DNA from: Luscinia megarhynchos
Taxonomy: Eukaryota > Chordata > Aves > Passeriformes > Turdidae
DNA: 64,000 nt
Direction of reading: 5' to 3'
Assembly: GCA_034336665.1 (NCBI GenBank)
Contig: CM067592.1
Span: forward strand, 51,264,473 to 51,328,472
Below the pieces are notes generated by a model. That model was given only the letters and a program-made list of their open reading frames with translations, searched no databases and had not been told where the DNA came from. Positions 37,228 to 49,000 of this stretch are shown one piece after another (position 1 is the stretch's first letter; the number at the start of each line of letters is the position of its first letter). The position numbers were made by a program, and so were the translations under genes.

Positions 37228-39303
37228 TTCCATTCCATCCATTCCATTCCATTCCCTTCCATTCCTTCCATTCCATTCCATTCCATTCCCTTCCATTCCA
37301 TTCCATTCCATTCCCTTCCATTCCCCATTCCATTCCATTCCATTCCATTTCCATTCCTTCCTTCCATTCCATTCCATTCCATTCCATTCCATTCCATTCC
37401 ATTCCATTCCATTCCATTCCATTCCATTCCATTCCATTCCATTCCATTCCATTCCATTCCATTCCATCCATTCCATTCCATTCCATTCCATTCCATTCCA
37501 TTCCTTCCATTCCTTCCATTCCATTCCATTCCATTCCATTCCATTCCATTCCATTCCATTCCATTCCATTCCATTCCATTCCATTCCATTCCTTCCATTC
37601 CTTCCATTCCATTCCATTTCCTTCCATTCCATTCCATTCCATTCCTTCCTTCCTCCATTCCTTCCATTCCATTCCATTCCATTCCTTCCATTCCATTCCA
37701 TTCCATTCCATTCCATTCCATTCCATTCCATTCCATTCCATTCCATTCCATTCCATTCCATTCCATTCCATTCCATTCCATTCCATTCCATTCCATTCCA
37801 TTCCATTCCATTCCATTCCATTCCTATTCCATTCCATTCCATTCCATTCCATTCCATTCCATTCCATTCCATTCCATTCCATTCCATTCCATTCCATTCC
37901 ATTCCATTCCATTCCATTCCATTCCATTCCATTCCATTCCATTCCATTCCATTCCATTCCATTCCATTCCATTCCATTCCATTCCATTCCATTCCATTCC
38001 ATTCCATTCCATTCCATTCCATTCCATTCCATTCCATTCCATTCCATTCCATTCCATTCCATTCCATTCCATTCCATTCCATTCCATTCCATTCCATTCC
38101 ATTCCATTCCATTCCATTCCACTTTCCATTCCATTCCATTCCATTCCATTCCATTCCATTCCATTCCATTCCATTCCATTCCATTCCATTCCATTCCATT
38201 CCATTCCATTCCATTCCATTCCATTCCATTCCATTCCATTCCATTCCATTCCTTCCATTCCATTCCATTCCATTCCATTCCATTCCATTCCATTCCTCTT
38301 CCATTCCATTCCTTCCATTCCATTCCATTCCATTCCATTCCATTCCATTCCATTCCATTCCATTCCATTCCATTCCATTCCATTCCATTCCATTCCATTC
38401 CATTCCATTCCATTCCATTCCATTCCATTCCATTCCATTCCATTCCATTCCATTCCATTCCATTCCATTCCATTCCATTCCATTCCATTCCATTCCATTC
38501 CATTCCATTCCATTCCATTCCATTCCATTCCATTCCATTCCATTCCATTCCATTCCATTCCATTCCATTCCATTCCATTCCATTCCATTCCATTCCATTC
38601 CATTCCATTCCATTCCATTCCATTCCATTCCATTCCATTCCATTCCATTCCATTCCATTCCATTCCATTCCATTCCATTCCATTCCATTCCATTCCATTC
38701 CATTCCATTCCATTCCATTCCATTCCATTCCGTCCATTCCATTCCATTCCATTCCTATTCCATTCCATTCCATTCCATTCCATTCCATTCCATTCCATTC
38801 CATTCCATTCCATTCCATTCCATTCCATTCCATTCCATTCCATTCCATTCCATTCCATGTCCATTCCATTCCATTCCATTCCATTCCATTCCATTCCATT
38901 CTTTCATTCCATTCCATTCCATTCCATTCATTCCATTCCATTCCATTCCATTCCATTCCATTCCATTCCATTCCATTCCATTCCTGATTCCATTCCATTC
39001 CATTCCATTCCATTCCATTCATGTCCATTCCGTCGTGTCCATTCCATTCCATTCCATTCCATTTGTCCATTCCATTCCATTCCATTCCATTCCATTCCAT
39101 TCCATTCCATTCCATGTGTGTCCATTCCATTCCATTCCATTCCATTCCATTCCATTCCATGTGCCATTCCATTCCATTCCGTGTCCATTCCATGTCCATT
39201 CCATTCCATTCCATTCCATTCGTTGTCCATTCCATTCCATTCCATTCCATTCCATTCCATTCCATTCCATTCCATTCCATTCCATTCCATTCCATTCCAT
39301 TCC
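37228..39303. repeat. (TTCCA)n pentanucleotide satellite, second copy
   Basis: About 2.1 kb of the same pentamer, with interruptions (CCTATTCC near 37823 and 38753, CCACTTTCC near 38119, CATGTGTGTCC near 39114) that do not line up by eye with those of the first array. The last 300 bases carry more GTG-containing interruptions. Open frames of up to about 990 codons are HSIPF/MEWNG artefacts. Length is uncertain. Confidence 0.97.
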
Positions 39304-39510
39304 GTGTCCTTCCGTCCTGGGTGTCCATTCCTGGGGCTGGGCTGGGCTGGGGCTGGGCTGGGCATGGGCTGTCCATTCCATTCCTGGGCTGGGCTGGGGC
39401 TGGGCCTGCCTGGGCTGGGGCTGGGCTGGGCTGGGGCTGGGGCCATTCCTATTCCTGGGGCTGGGGCTGCATTCCATTCCTGGGGCTGGGGCTGGGCTGG
39501 GCCATTCCGT
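39304..39510. repeat. GGGGCT/GGGCT-rich right fringe, second copy
   Basis: Irregular tandem GGGCT and GGGGCT units with a few residual CCATTCC words. It contains many closely spaced G-triplets or quadruplets on the plus strand, so it could form G-quadruplexes if real. It has no counterpart at the right edge of the first copy. Confidence 0.85.
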
Positions 39511-39960
39511 TGCTTCCATTGCGTTGATCCGGTCCGGTGGGGATGATTCGGGATGGGGTCTGGGTCGGTCTTCGTCCGGGCCTCCATGTGGGTCCATGTG
39601 TGTGTGATTCCATTTTGTGCGTTTTTCCTGTGTCTTCCTGATCCGACCTATCGCTTCGGTCCTTCGTCTTCCACCGGGTGCTTCTTTTTGTCAAGTCCTC
39701 CGTTTCTGTGTTCCGTTCTGGGGTCGGGTCCGTTTGCGGTGCGGATCCGGATCCGGCGTTCCGATCCGTTGTCATTCCATTTCCAGTGGGCGGTCCGGTT
39801 CGTTTCCTTGGCCTGGATCGGGTGGTGTTCGTGGTGTGTCGTTTCCGGGACCGTTCTGATCTTCCATTCCGCCCGGGTCCGGTGGTTATGGTCCGTGTCG
39901 TTGGTCCGGGTGCTCCGGATGGGGCTTTCGTCTTCCAGATCCATCTTCTTCGAAAGTCTT
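39511..39960. other. CpG-rich block, second copy only
   Basis: About 450 bases dense in CpG (words such as CCGG, TCCGGT and TTCG) in a window that is otherwise CpG-poor. It lies between the satellite and the shared right flank. I recognise no coding domain in any frame, and no promoter elements that I would defend. It may be a real GC-rich segment or unreliable consensus. Confidence 0.6.
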
Positions 39961-41931
39961 CACTCTTTCCATTACCATGTTCTCAGAACTCATCATATAT
40001 TCAAGCAGATTATATTTAAGGACTTTATTCTATTAATAATCATAATCTTCATGCCATTGGGATTACTGTACTTGTGGAGGAAGCCTGGTAGACAGTCAGT
40101 AGGCAGAAACTCAATATTACTTTATTGAATTTTAATTTATGTTCTTTGTTCTTCCAGAGAGAAAGGCTGTTTCTTTTGGTTTCAAATTCAAATACCTAGA
40201 TGTGGACTACTCCTGCTTACTAAATAAACTTGGAATAGTCTTTTCACCAAAATGTTAAATGTAGTCATTCTTACAACTCAATGCAAAGCGAAAGACCAGT
40301 GTAATTAAATTGTAATATTTTGGGACAGACAAAAGGCAGGTTATCAGGTAGTCTTGGAGCTGGGTATGGCACAATTTCAGTTTTGTGGGGAACTAGATAC
40401 TTCTGCAATGCCAAAAACTGTCGGATAAAATATTCTTCCTTTCTGTGTATGTTACCCCTTAACATCACATTCTCAGTGCAAAAACAATGCAAAATTCCCT
40501 TGAAGAATTCCTTTATAGAAATAAAGGGTTTTTTTGAGTTTATTTCCAAAGGCATTTTGGCTCACATTTTAGAATATTTTGTGTAATTTCTTTCTGACTC
40601 TGACAAATGTTTCCTTCATTGTTGAAAATAATTCAAGTTAACAAAGGAACCAATGGAGCTTTTGCAAATGCGTGTATCTCTGTAAACTTGGGTTTAGTCA
40701 CTTATTGATTCATCCAGGTTCCTCTACGCTGCCTCCCAAAGCAGTTTTAGTACAAAAAGAAAAATACTGAAGTTATGGTCTTAATGGCAAAGCCATTTGT
40801 GCTGATCAACTACCACTCATAGAGTGTTGATGACAAATGACTTATAAAAGGTGATTTTGTCAAGAAGATAAAGTACTCATAGCTACATTTTGACACACAG
40901 AAAAAATTGCAGTATGATTGTGGTTTCCATAATGCTTACCCAAGTTTCTGAAGCAGACTTATAGATTCCTCTTCTGCACAATTTCCTCCACATACTAGGT
41001 CCATTTTGCTGTTTTAGAAACATGTTATCTTTATCTTCTTTGCTATCTAACAAAAATGTTTCTGTCAAGCCAAACACTGAAACTACCCACAATGTGTCTT
41101 ATTCTTGCTTAGTACCTAAAAAAGAAAAACCACTCACCAAAGTAGTGGGTAGACACATGCATTTAAACAATGAGGAAAGAGGTAAATTGGGCTAACTTCT
41201 ACATCAGGCACTAAGATCTTAGCAATTCAGCTATCAGAGTTACACTCATTTACCTGAGAAGTAAGCCTTCCTGAAACATTAAAGAATTAAAGGATTAATC
41301 TTCCTTGATTCTGTGTACTCTGGAGCCAGAAGAGGTATATGAGTGCAGCACTCCACAGGATCAGACTTCTCAATCAGTCTGTAAACAAAGGCTGTAGGTG
41401 TGAAGAAAAGGAAAATAATGCAAGTTGTTTCTCTGAAACTGAACAGGCTCCAAGTACAAAAAATTACTATTGCTTGCAGAGTATTTGTAATCTGAAACAA
41501 AACAATTTTTATCTCCTTATAATAAACGCCCTGAAAAAGATCTGGTCACTTGCTACACCCTGTTAGTTAAAAATTTATGTCTGGTGAGTATAAATGATCC
41601 TGTAAGCTATGGTGAACAAAATTAGATGGACAAGGAAAAGGGAGAGTACCAAGGACAGAATTATGTGATGGATCTGTGCAGCAGACTAAGGCACAACACA
41701 GTGATTTTTTTTAAGAACTTTACTTGTAGGTAAAGTCAGTTCAAACACTTTCAATATTTTGCACATAAGGAAAGGTCAGTCTACACCCTAAGACACAAAT
41801 ATATTAGGAAATTAAATTCACTCAGAAAAATCCTCAAAGAAAGTAGTCATGGCAAGAAAAACTTTCTAGCTCATGGAGTTGTATAGTGTTATTAAGAAGT
41901 TATCAAAGAAAGTCAGCAGGATGAAGCTATA
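39961..41931. repeat. Right flank of satellite locus, second copy
   Basis: Repeats 32266-34235 in the same orientation with scattered one-base indels, then continues without a break into sequence that is missing at the gap edge of the first copy. No gene is recognised. Confidence 0.92.
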
Positions 41932-42346
41932 AAAACTTTATCTCACTCTATTTCTACCCATAGCAGCTTGGAAAGAGAGCATGATTTTTCTCCAAGTTGT
42001 GTACCACAAGGTTAGGGAAACTTTACATCAAGTTGCAGTTTCATGACAGGCTTCCTGAGTGAGCCTTGAGCCATTAAATATCTTCACAGTTTATTCCCCA
42101 ATTAGTAAGGTTATTAGTGTTTCCACTGTTCACACCACTTAAATACTGTGAAGGTATTTGAATCTGTGCAGAGCTGTTATTTTTTTGGTGTTACCACAGC
42201 ACAGTCATTCATTGGCACCATTCCTTCTGCTGTAAACAATATGTTTTTGTGGGTGTGAGAGTGCCATCACTTCCCAAATCAGACTGTCATTAAAAGGTGT
42301 GAGAAAGAGTGAGAGAAAGAAAAGGCAGGGGAAGAGAGATAGGAAT
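41932..42346. other. Anonymous AT-rich DNA
   Basis: Sequence continuing from the second right flank. Nothing recognisable. Confidence 0.5.
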
Positions 42347-42539
42347 GGAGGAAAAAAAGAAAGAAAGAAGAAAGAAGAAGAAAGAAGAAAGAAGAAAGAA
42401 GAAAGAAGAAAGAAGAAAGAAGAAAGAAGAAAGAAGAAAGAAGAAAGAAGAAAGAAGAAAGAAGAAAGAAGAAAGAAGAAAGAAGAAAGAAGAAAGAAAG
42501 GAAAGAAGAAGGAGGAGGAGGAGGAGGAGGAGGAGGAGG
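42347..42539. repeat. Purine heptamer (GAAGAAA)n then (GGA)n microsatellite
   Basis: About 150 bases of a 7-base unit GAAGAAA, followed by about 30 bases of GGA triplets. The plus strand is all purine over nearly the whole tract. A 7-base unit yields stop-free lysine/glutamate/arginine frames and leucine/serine/phenylalanine frames on the other strand; these are not genes. Long homopurine mirror-like tracts can adopt triplex structures, and the length is probably polymorphic. Confidence 0.97.
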
Positions 42540-42865
42540 TGTGGACTGTGTACTGAGTGTCTTATGAAATGAACCATCAGCTAATGAGATTTAGTTCACT
42601 AAAAGTAAAGAAATAAATGTCAGAAAACTTCACAGAGGTAGTACCTGGACCTCAAGAAAGCTTTTGTTGCCTTCCTCCAGAAGCAACAGATAATGTGCAA
42701 GTACTTTGATGATGCTTTAGAAGACACTGTCTGGTACATTTGTCACAGCTCAGTCTTTGAGACATTGGTCTGTAAAAAGATGTGATGTATCTTTGATGCA
42801 CCTTAGTTAGCCCAAACATAATAATAATATTTTATAATGATTTTCAAGTCTTCACAGTATGAAAC
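42540..42865. other. Anonymous AT-rich DNA
   Basis: Nothing recognisable between the microsatellite and the LTR. Confidence 0.5.
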
Positions 42866-43486
42866 TGTCCTGTCTTCTCTGGGATAGAATTAATTTCTTC
42901 TCAGTAGCTGTTACAGTGTTTTGTTTTGAATTGAAATAAGAATGGTGTTGCCAACACTGATGTTTTTGGGGTTTGGGTAACTCATGTTTATCCTAAGTCA
43001 ATGTTTTTTGGGTTTTGTCTTGGTTTGGTTTGGTTTGGTTTGGTTTGGGGTTTTTTGTTTGGTTTTCTGTCTGGCTTTGTTTTGTTTTTCCCATGTTCCT
43101 CCAGTGAGAAAGTACACAGAAAAAGGTAGGACAGGTGACCTGACCTAACCAAAGGGATATTCCACACCACAGAATGTTCACTCCAGTATACAAAATGAGA
43201 GGAGTTACCAAGAAGCGTGACCTGTCTGGGTCTGGGAATGGGGAGTCTGGCATAGGTCAGTGGGCCGTGAACAGTTGTGAATCACTTGTTTTCCCTTTTC
43301 ATATCACTGTTATTATTTACCTCTATTATTGTATTTTACTTTATTTTCAATTATTAAAATGTTCTTATCTCTATGTGCAAGTTTTTCTTTGATTCTTCTC
43401 TCGATTCTACCAGGGTGGAAATAGAGGGAGGGTTGCATGAACAGCTGCATGGTGCTTAATATGGAGCCTTTTTAAAAACCACAACA
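42866..43486 (+). mobile_element. Nearly complete solo LTR of an endogenous retrovirus
   Basis: It starts TGTCCTGTC and ends CCACAACA, giving the TG...CA ends expected of an LTR. Flanking 5-mers are GAAAC on the left and CAAAC on the right, a candidate target-site duplication with one mismatch. Inside, TGGGATAGAATTAATTTCTT near 42880, AACCAAAGGGATATTCCACA near 43147 and CAGCTGCATGGTGCTTAATA near 43442 match the other two copies in the window. The copy contains a local (GGTTT)n expansion. No gag, pol or env sequence is attached on either side, so it is best read as a solo LTR left by recombination. In the family the LTR supplied promoter and polyadenylation signals; whether this one retains any activity cannot be told. 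Confidence 0.85.
43021..43050. repeat. (TGGTT)n short repeat inside the LTR
   Basis: Five TGGTT units plus a G run within the LTR at 42866-43486. It is absent from the other two LTR copies here, so it is a local expansion after insertion. Confidence 0.85.
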
Positions 43487-45129
43487 CAAACTTTTCTTCT
43501 TTCTGGTAGAAATAGATTTTACATTGAAAGAAAAGAAAGAAATTTAAGGGAAATTTCCAACAGCTATGGCAGTAAGTCAGGCTAGGATTACTGATTTCCT
43601 TTTTTGTAATATTTGGGGGTTGGAATTTTTTAATAGAGAAATAGAATATAATAAAATTATTTCTCTACATCAGTATCTAATTCTTTTCAGTCAATTGCAC
43701 TCTTCCATCCCCCATACACATAAGCATCATTTCCTTACTTCTGTGAAACCACAACCAGCTGCCTCTGCAGGACTGAACTACCAGTACTATGATATGATTT
43801 AATACTATTTCTCAAATTACAGTTTAAAGATTCTCTAGTGTGGCATCTACCCATATGACTAGATTAGGTCATTATTAGAATTTCCATCAAATCCCTTTGC
43901 ACCAGTATTTTATGATAATTTCAATTTTTGAAACCAATATAAGTGGCAGAAAATAAAATACAATATAATAAAGTAAAATAAAGAAAATAATGAAAACAGA
44001 CAATGAAGGAGGAAGATAAGTTATATACAATAATAAAAGGAGTGATTAACAGGGGCAATGATTCTAAACCCTGTGTTTTAGTGGTTTCACTGTGTAGAGA
44101 AAACCATAATTACATTTGCAGCAAACTAAAAATATTTTAGAATCTTTTTTGATTCAAACATCAAAAACACATAATGCTGCTCATCTTAAATTACTTCTGA
44201 GTAGAGATTAAGAAGAAAAATCAGAAGGCTGTAGGAATTGTCATCATAACAGCATGGTCCCTCTAAATAGCAACCAGGACTACCACAGGACAATAGGCAG
44301 GTGAGAAAACACAGGAAGCCCCTGAAACCACAGGTGTGTAGGACTGTGTCAATGACACTGTTAAGAAGCAATTATAATTTCTAAAGGATATCATCCCTAT
44401 TGTTACCCTTATTTCAGCATCCTCTCCTGATTCCTCAAGTGCATTAAGGGCTATTATGATGCTTGCAATTAAATGTTTGTAAGAAACTGCATACAAGCAT
44501 AAGATCTTAGAACACTCTGTGCTTACCCCCATCAGGGCTGCTTAGGATAGGCACAACTTGATCAAAAATAGGCACTTCTTAATGTTAAAAATGGGGGGAA
44601 AATAAAAACATATAGGAGAGTACTGTAGAACAGATAGGGTTAATAGTGCGGGTGGTTTTGTCACTCTTTAAAGCTCAGGGATCATCCATTCCTCGAGACA
44701 AATCACCAAGCTCATGGGAAAATTAAGAGATATTATTTGTCAGGAGGGATGTTCGTTTTCAGTTCCACCCCTGTGTTCTGGTGACATTATCATATTACTT
44801 GTATCTTACATCACTGGCACATCCAAATTGAATTACAGCTTTAAAATATATGCTTGGATGAGCAGGATTCTAAATGCAACAGATAGATACTTATTACGCC
44901 TTTTAGCAACTGATACTTAAATAATATTCAATTGGCTAATTCAATAAAAATTCAATTTTCATTTGTAGAGTTTTAAAACATTTTCTTGACCTGGTTTTGT
45001 TTTGATTATTATAGCTTAAGTCATTTTCACATTTATTGTATTCGTCATTAAGCTTGTGCCTTTTTCCCTGTGACCTTGTGAAAGTGTCACAACAGCAAAT
45101 TTCACAGTTTCTTGCCTTGTTTTCCAATA
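43487..45129. other. Anonymous AT-rich DNA
   Basis: No gene or large repeat recognised. The 89-codon minus-strand frame at 44263-44532 has no recognisable domain. Confidence 0.5.
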
Positions 45130-45210
45130 AAAGCAGACCATGAAAGGAAGTGTAACTATGATTGGGTCATCAAAGCAGACCATGAAAGGAAGTGTAACTA
45201 TGATTTGGTA
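45130..45210. repeat. 42-bp tandem duplication
   Basis: Units start at 45130 and 45172 with AAAGCAGACCATGAAAGGAA. The first 34 bases are identical and the remaining bases differ slightly, consistent with a fairly recent slippage duplication in non-coding DNA. Confidence 0.93.
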
Positions 45211-45591
45211 TCTATGTTTTTAGAGCTGTCCCTTGTGTCCAGGCATCAGAGCTGGTTTTAAATTTCCTAGGGCATAGGGCCAACCAAGCAGCAGTATCCT
45301 GGACTTTGAGTTGGATGAGTTGCCCTCCTCCACCGTTAGGCTACCATTTTCCATCTGAACTGGCAGTGTGACTGTCCTTACACAATGCTCCTTTCAGACA
45401 TATGCATCACAGAGTTACCTCTTGCTCTACTTGATTTTGGGCTTCTATGGAAGCAAGTTTAGTCTGACTTCAAGTTCACTTCTTATAGCCTTTTCCTGGG
45501 GATACCTTTGTTGGGAAGTGGGAAGCCAATAGCAAAGAAAAGAGTGGTGTCAAAAATCATTCAAAATATGTGACTCCTTTATCCACACAAG
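45211..45591. other. Anonymous DNA
   Basis: Slightly less AT-rich than the surroundings. No gene or repeat recognised. Confidence 0.45.
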
Positions 45592-46055
45592 TCAAGAAGA
45601 GGGCCACACAAAATTCTGAGATATCTGGAGCACCTCTCTTATGAAAACATGCTGAGGGAATTAGAATTGTTCAGCCTGGAGAAGAGAAGTGTCCAGGAAC
45701 ACCTTACTACAGCTTTACAGTACTTTTAGGGGGCTTATAAGAAAGATGGGGACAAACTCTTAATAGAACCTGAAGCAATAAGGCAAATGGTAATGGTTTT
45801 AAAATAAAGAGGGTGAGTTCAGACTAGATATAAGGAAGAAATTTTTTACAGTAAGTGTGGTGACACAAGGAAATTGGTTTTCCAGAAAGATGCACATGCT
45901 GCATCCCTGCAAAAATTTAAGGTCAGGTAGGATGGTGCTCTGAACAATCTGATCTAGCAGAAGATGTCTCTGCTCATTTCATGGATGTTGGACTAGATGA
46001 CTTTTAATGTCCCTTCTAACTGAAGCCATTTTATGATTCTATGTGTCTGTGAAAC
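45592..46055 (+). mobile_element. CR1 LINE 3' fragment
   Basis: It begins within the end of ORF2 (AAGAGGGCCACACAAAATTC, then ATCTGGAGCACCTCTCTTAT) and runs through the 3' UTR (CAGACTAGATATAAGGAAGA near 45821) to TGGACTAGATGACTTTTAAT near 45990 and a final TTATGATTCTATG near 46040. It is 5'-truncated, as is usual for CR1, and strongly diverged. Confidence 0.9.
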
Positions 46056-49000
46056 TAGGCTCCTAATCGTTCGTTGCAGAGGACAATTTTTTCAATGGCT
46101 GTCAAAAAACCAGGCATTTTCTCTATAGCTGTGACACGAAGGCATATTTTCACTGTGGGAGAGGACAGTGGCACATGCTAGTCTGTTGTTTGAGGCATTT
46201 AAGTTGAATGTGTAAAGTTCAAAAGCTGAATTCACTGCATTGTATCAGTGTGCCATATTCCCTTTTGAATACAGAATTAAAATCTGCATAAATAAAATCA
46301 AAGAAGGCAAAGTTCCAACTCCCATCAATGGCAATGCTTGCTTGTGCATCCTTTTTGCCTTTAAAAGCTTTCCTTTGCAAAACGTAGAAAATAGGTTCTG
46401 CTTTATGATTGATGTACCATTTTCTGTTCAAAAAGCTAGAAGTTGCACAAAGTCCCTCAAAATTATAATTAAAATGCAGAGCACTTCAAATGTGTTTGGA
46501 GGTTAACAGAGGTTTGGGTAAACTAGAGATATTTTAGCAGTAGTAAATAAATTCACTGATTTTAAAATCAGCTTATATTTATTTGATTTTTGTGATTAAG
46601 CATAAGAAATTTCTTGTCTGGTTCTGAAGATTTCTGCACAATAAAGCTCTGAAGAATACCAATACTCTGTCTTGTTAAAAATACTTTGATAAATCCAACC
46701 AAGCCAGAATCATTGAAAGTCTCAGTATTTCTGTACTGAGTACCATTTCAGTGCCATTTTGTGAAAGACTGATCTCTGAGAAGGAGAATATAATAAATAA
46801 AATGGATCTTTTTTAGAAAGGGGTAAGATCAAATTTCTTTAATCAGGAAATATTAAATCTTTAGTCTTTAATCTGGAACTTCATCTCAGTGTGTTTACAG
46901 AAAAAAACCCCAAGGTTTTTTGGCACAATTTATGGGCCATACCCCTAATCCCACAAGGTTCAGGAGAGTTCATATATTTCTGCCATTAACTGTTTGCTCT
47001 CCAGGCTTTCAATCATACCTCTTTCTGTTGTAGAACTTTCATCTTGTGCAAAACTCTGTTTCATCATCCCTTTTCTCTCAGATGGAGGAACAGGTTCTTG
47101 TATTGCCCTTTCCAGGGGCTGCATCTCCAGGAGCAGCAGCCAAGCCCAGAGGTGGCCATGCACAGAGGACAAACATCACTGCAGAGAAAAGCCAGTGTGG
47201 TCTTGGCATGTGCAGCATCCTTCTGCTTTCTCTCCATTGCCTTTGCTGCTTTTGACTGAAACAAAAGAGAACAGCTGAACAGGTCAGGCACAAGAGAGTT
47301 GATAATTTTGGCCTTGCTTTCCAAGGTAATAAAATGAGAACTACCCTGACGAAAAACTACTTCTCTAAATGTTATTGGAGTTGAGAATAACCTTTCCAGA
47401 AACTGGACAGATTGTGAGTCAGAGCTTTTACTGCCCAGTGCAGGATGTAATGAACCTACAAACCAACCTGACTACCGACATGAAACTGCTTAGAGAAATT
47501 ACACAATCTAGAGGAATGGAATGGCCACATCTTTCAAATATAGAAGTATGCAGAGTTAAAGGAGGGAACAAAATAAATGTTAGTTAGAGCTTTTTTTTAG
47601 TTTCGAAATTAATTTGGTTACCTTTTTCAAATGTTATTCTCTTACCATTGCAACTTTTTTGTTCTCTCTGTCCTTTATCTGTTAAATGGTCCCTTTGAGA
47701 TATGATGCTGATTTACAGTAGATAATTATCTCGGTTTAATGGGTCTAAGGTCTCTTGGTTTAATGTTAGTCATTAAAAGGGTGTGTCTGTACAATATGCC
47801 TCTGGTTGAAAAGTTTACCACCCCCATAAAAATGTCCTCAGCTAAATAAAAAGTAAATTTATCTCCCCCCTTTCTCTTATGATTCCAATTTTATAAATTT
47901 GGAGTGAGTATTTAGCTTCCAGAAAGAAGAGAGTTGCTTTCTCAAAACCTTTAGGTCTCCCTGTAGATACAATATAACCATTTATAAAATATATTTGCCC
48001 ACAGTGACCCACTGTGACCTAGTACAACTTATGATTAAAGCAAAGATTGTTGAGTGAGTTTGGCTGACAAGATTGCTGAATGAGTTTCCCTTTTGAGACA
48101 AAAGTAAGGTTTCTTTCATACATTCTTGATAAGGTTATCTGAAAGAACAGAAGAAGATACACCACATTCATCCTCAAAGGGAAGAAAAGGATACAGATGC
48201 ATGGATATGTGTGTATCTCTGTCTGTGTTTGGGTCACTGAGTGTATGAGAAAAACATTACTTATGCATTACAAAAAATCGTAACCTTTTTTTTTCCTCCG
48301 AAGACATCACTACTAAATCTAATCCAAATTTATACAGCAAGGTAGCAAAACTTGGTCTAAAATGAATGTCAATAAAATAAATACTCCAACCCAAATAATC
48401 AGCTCATTCTAAACTCCATCCTGCCTGTACTGTCAGGTCTTTGGACTAACTTGAGTGAGCTACATGTAAGATCAAACTGACTGCTGGAGGACTGACAGCC
48501 AACTTCTTCCAGGCTCTGAAAAAAAAAAAAAAAACAAAGACTCACAATCATTCCATAGAATTAAGACTTTATAACTCACCTCTATCTAATTTCCATGATC
48601 TTTCAATTTTTTCTTCATCACAGTATGGAGCCATAGCAGCTGCAGCACACCCCAAGGGTCTGCAGGCTCCTGGCAGTCATTGTGAACTGTGGCTGTCCCA
48701 TGAGCTATGGCAATCAGTGAATCACTCCATGATGGAGCACAGTCTACACGTTCTTACTGATGCAACTGCTGTAGTGCATGCTCTGCTGAATGGACCAGCT
48801 TTTCCCTCTCTTTCTTCCAAGGACTGTTGCCCATAAAGGCTCTGGGCATCTGGGGAACTTTCTGAGTCGGTATTGAAAGATGTCTACATCAGGCCAAATC
48901 TTGTCCAGCTACTAACTTGTCCACTGAAAAGCCATTCCAGTTCTTTTTCCCAAGTGTGCAAATATTTTGATTTCTTCTTCAAGCTCAATATCAATGAAAA

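Noticed and set aside
28591..39303. Contamination with human satellite DNA
   Set aside because: The arrays are joined through graded fringes to DNA shared by both versions and linked to avian CR1 and LTR elements, so a free-standing contaminant is unlikely.
25260..41931. A genuine tandem segmental duplication containing two satellites
   Set aside because: The duplicated unit ends coincide with the N-gap edges on both sides and the differences look like consensus errors, so overlapping contigs explain it better. It is not excluded without reads.
42299..42577. Lysine/glutamate-rich and leucine/serine-rich open frames
   Set aside because: They are products of the GAAGAAA heptamer and GGA repeat.
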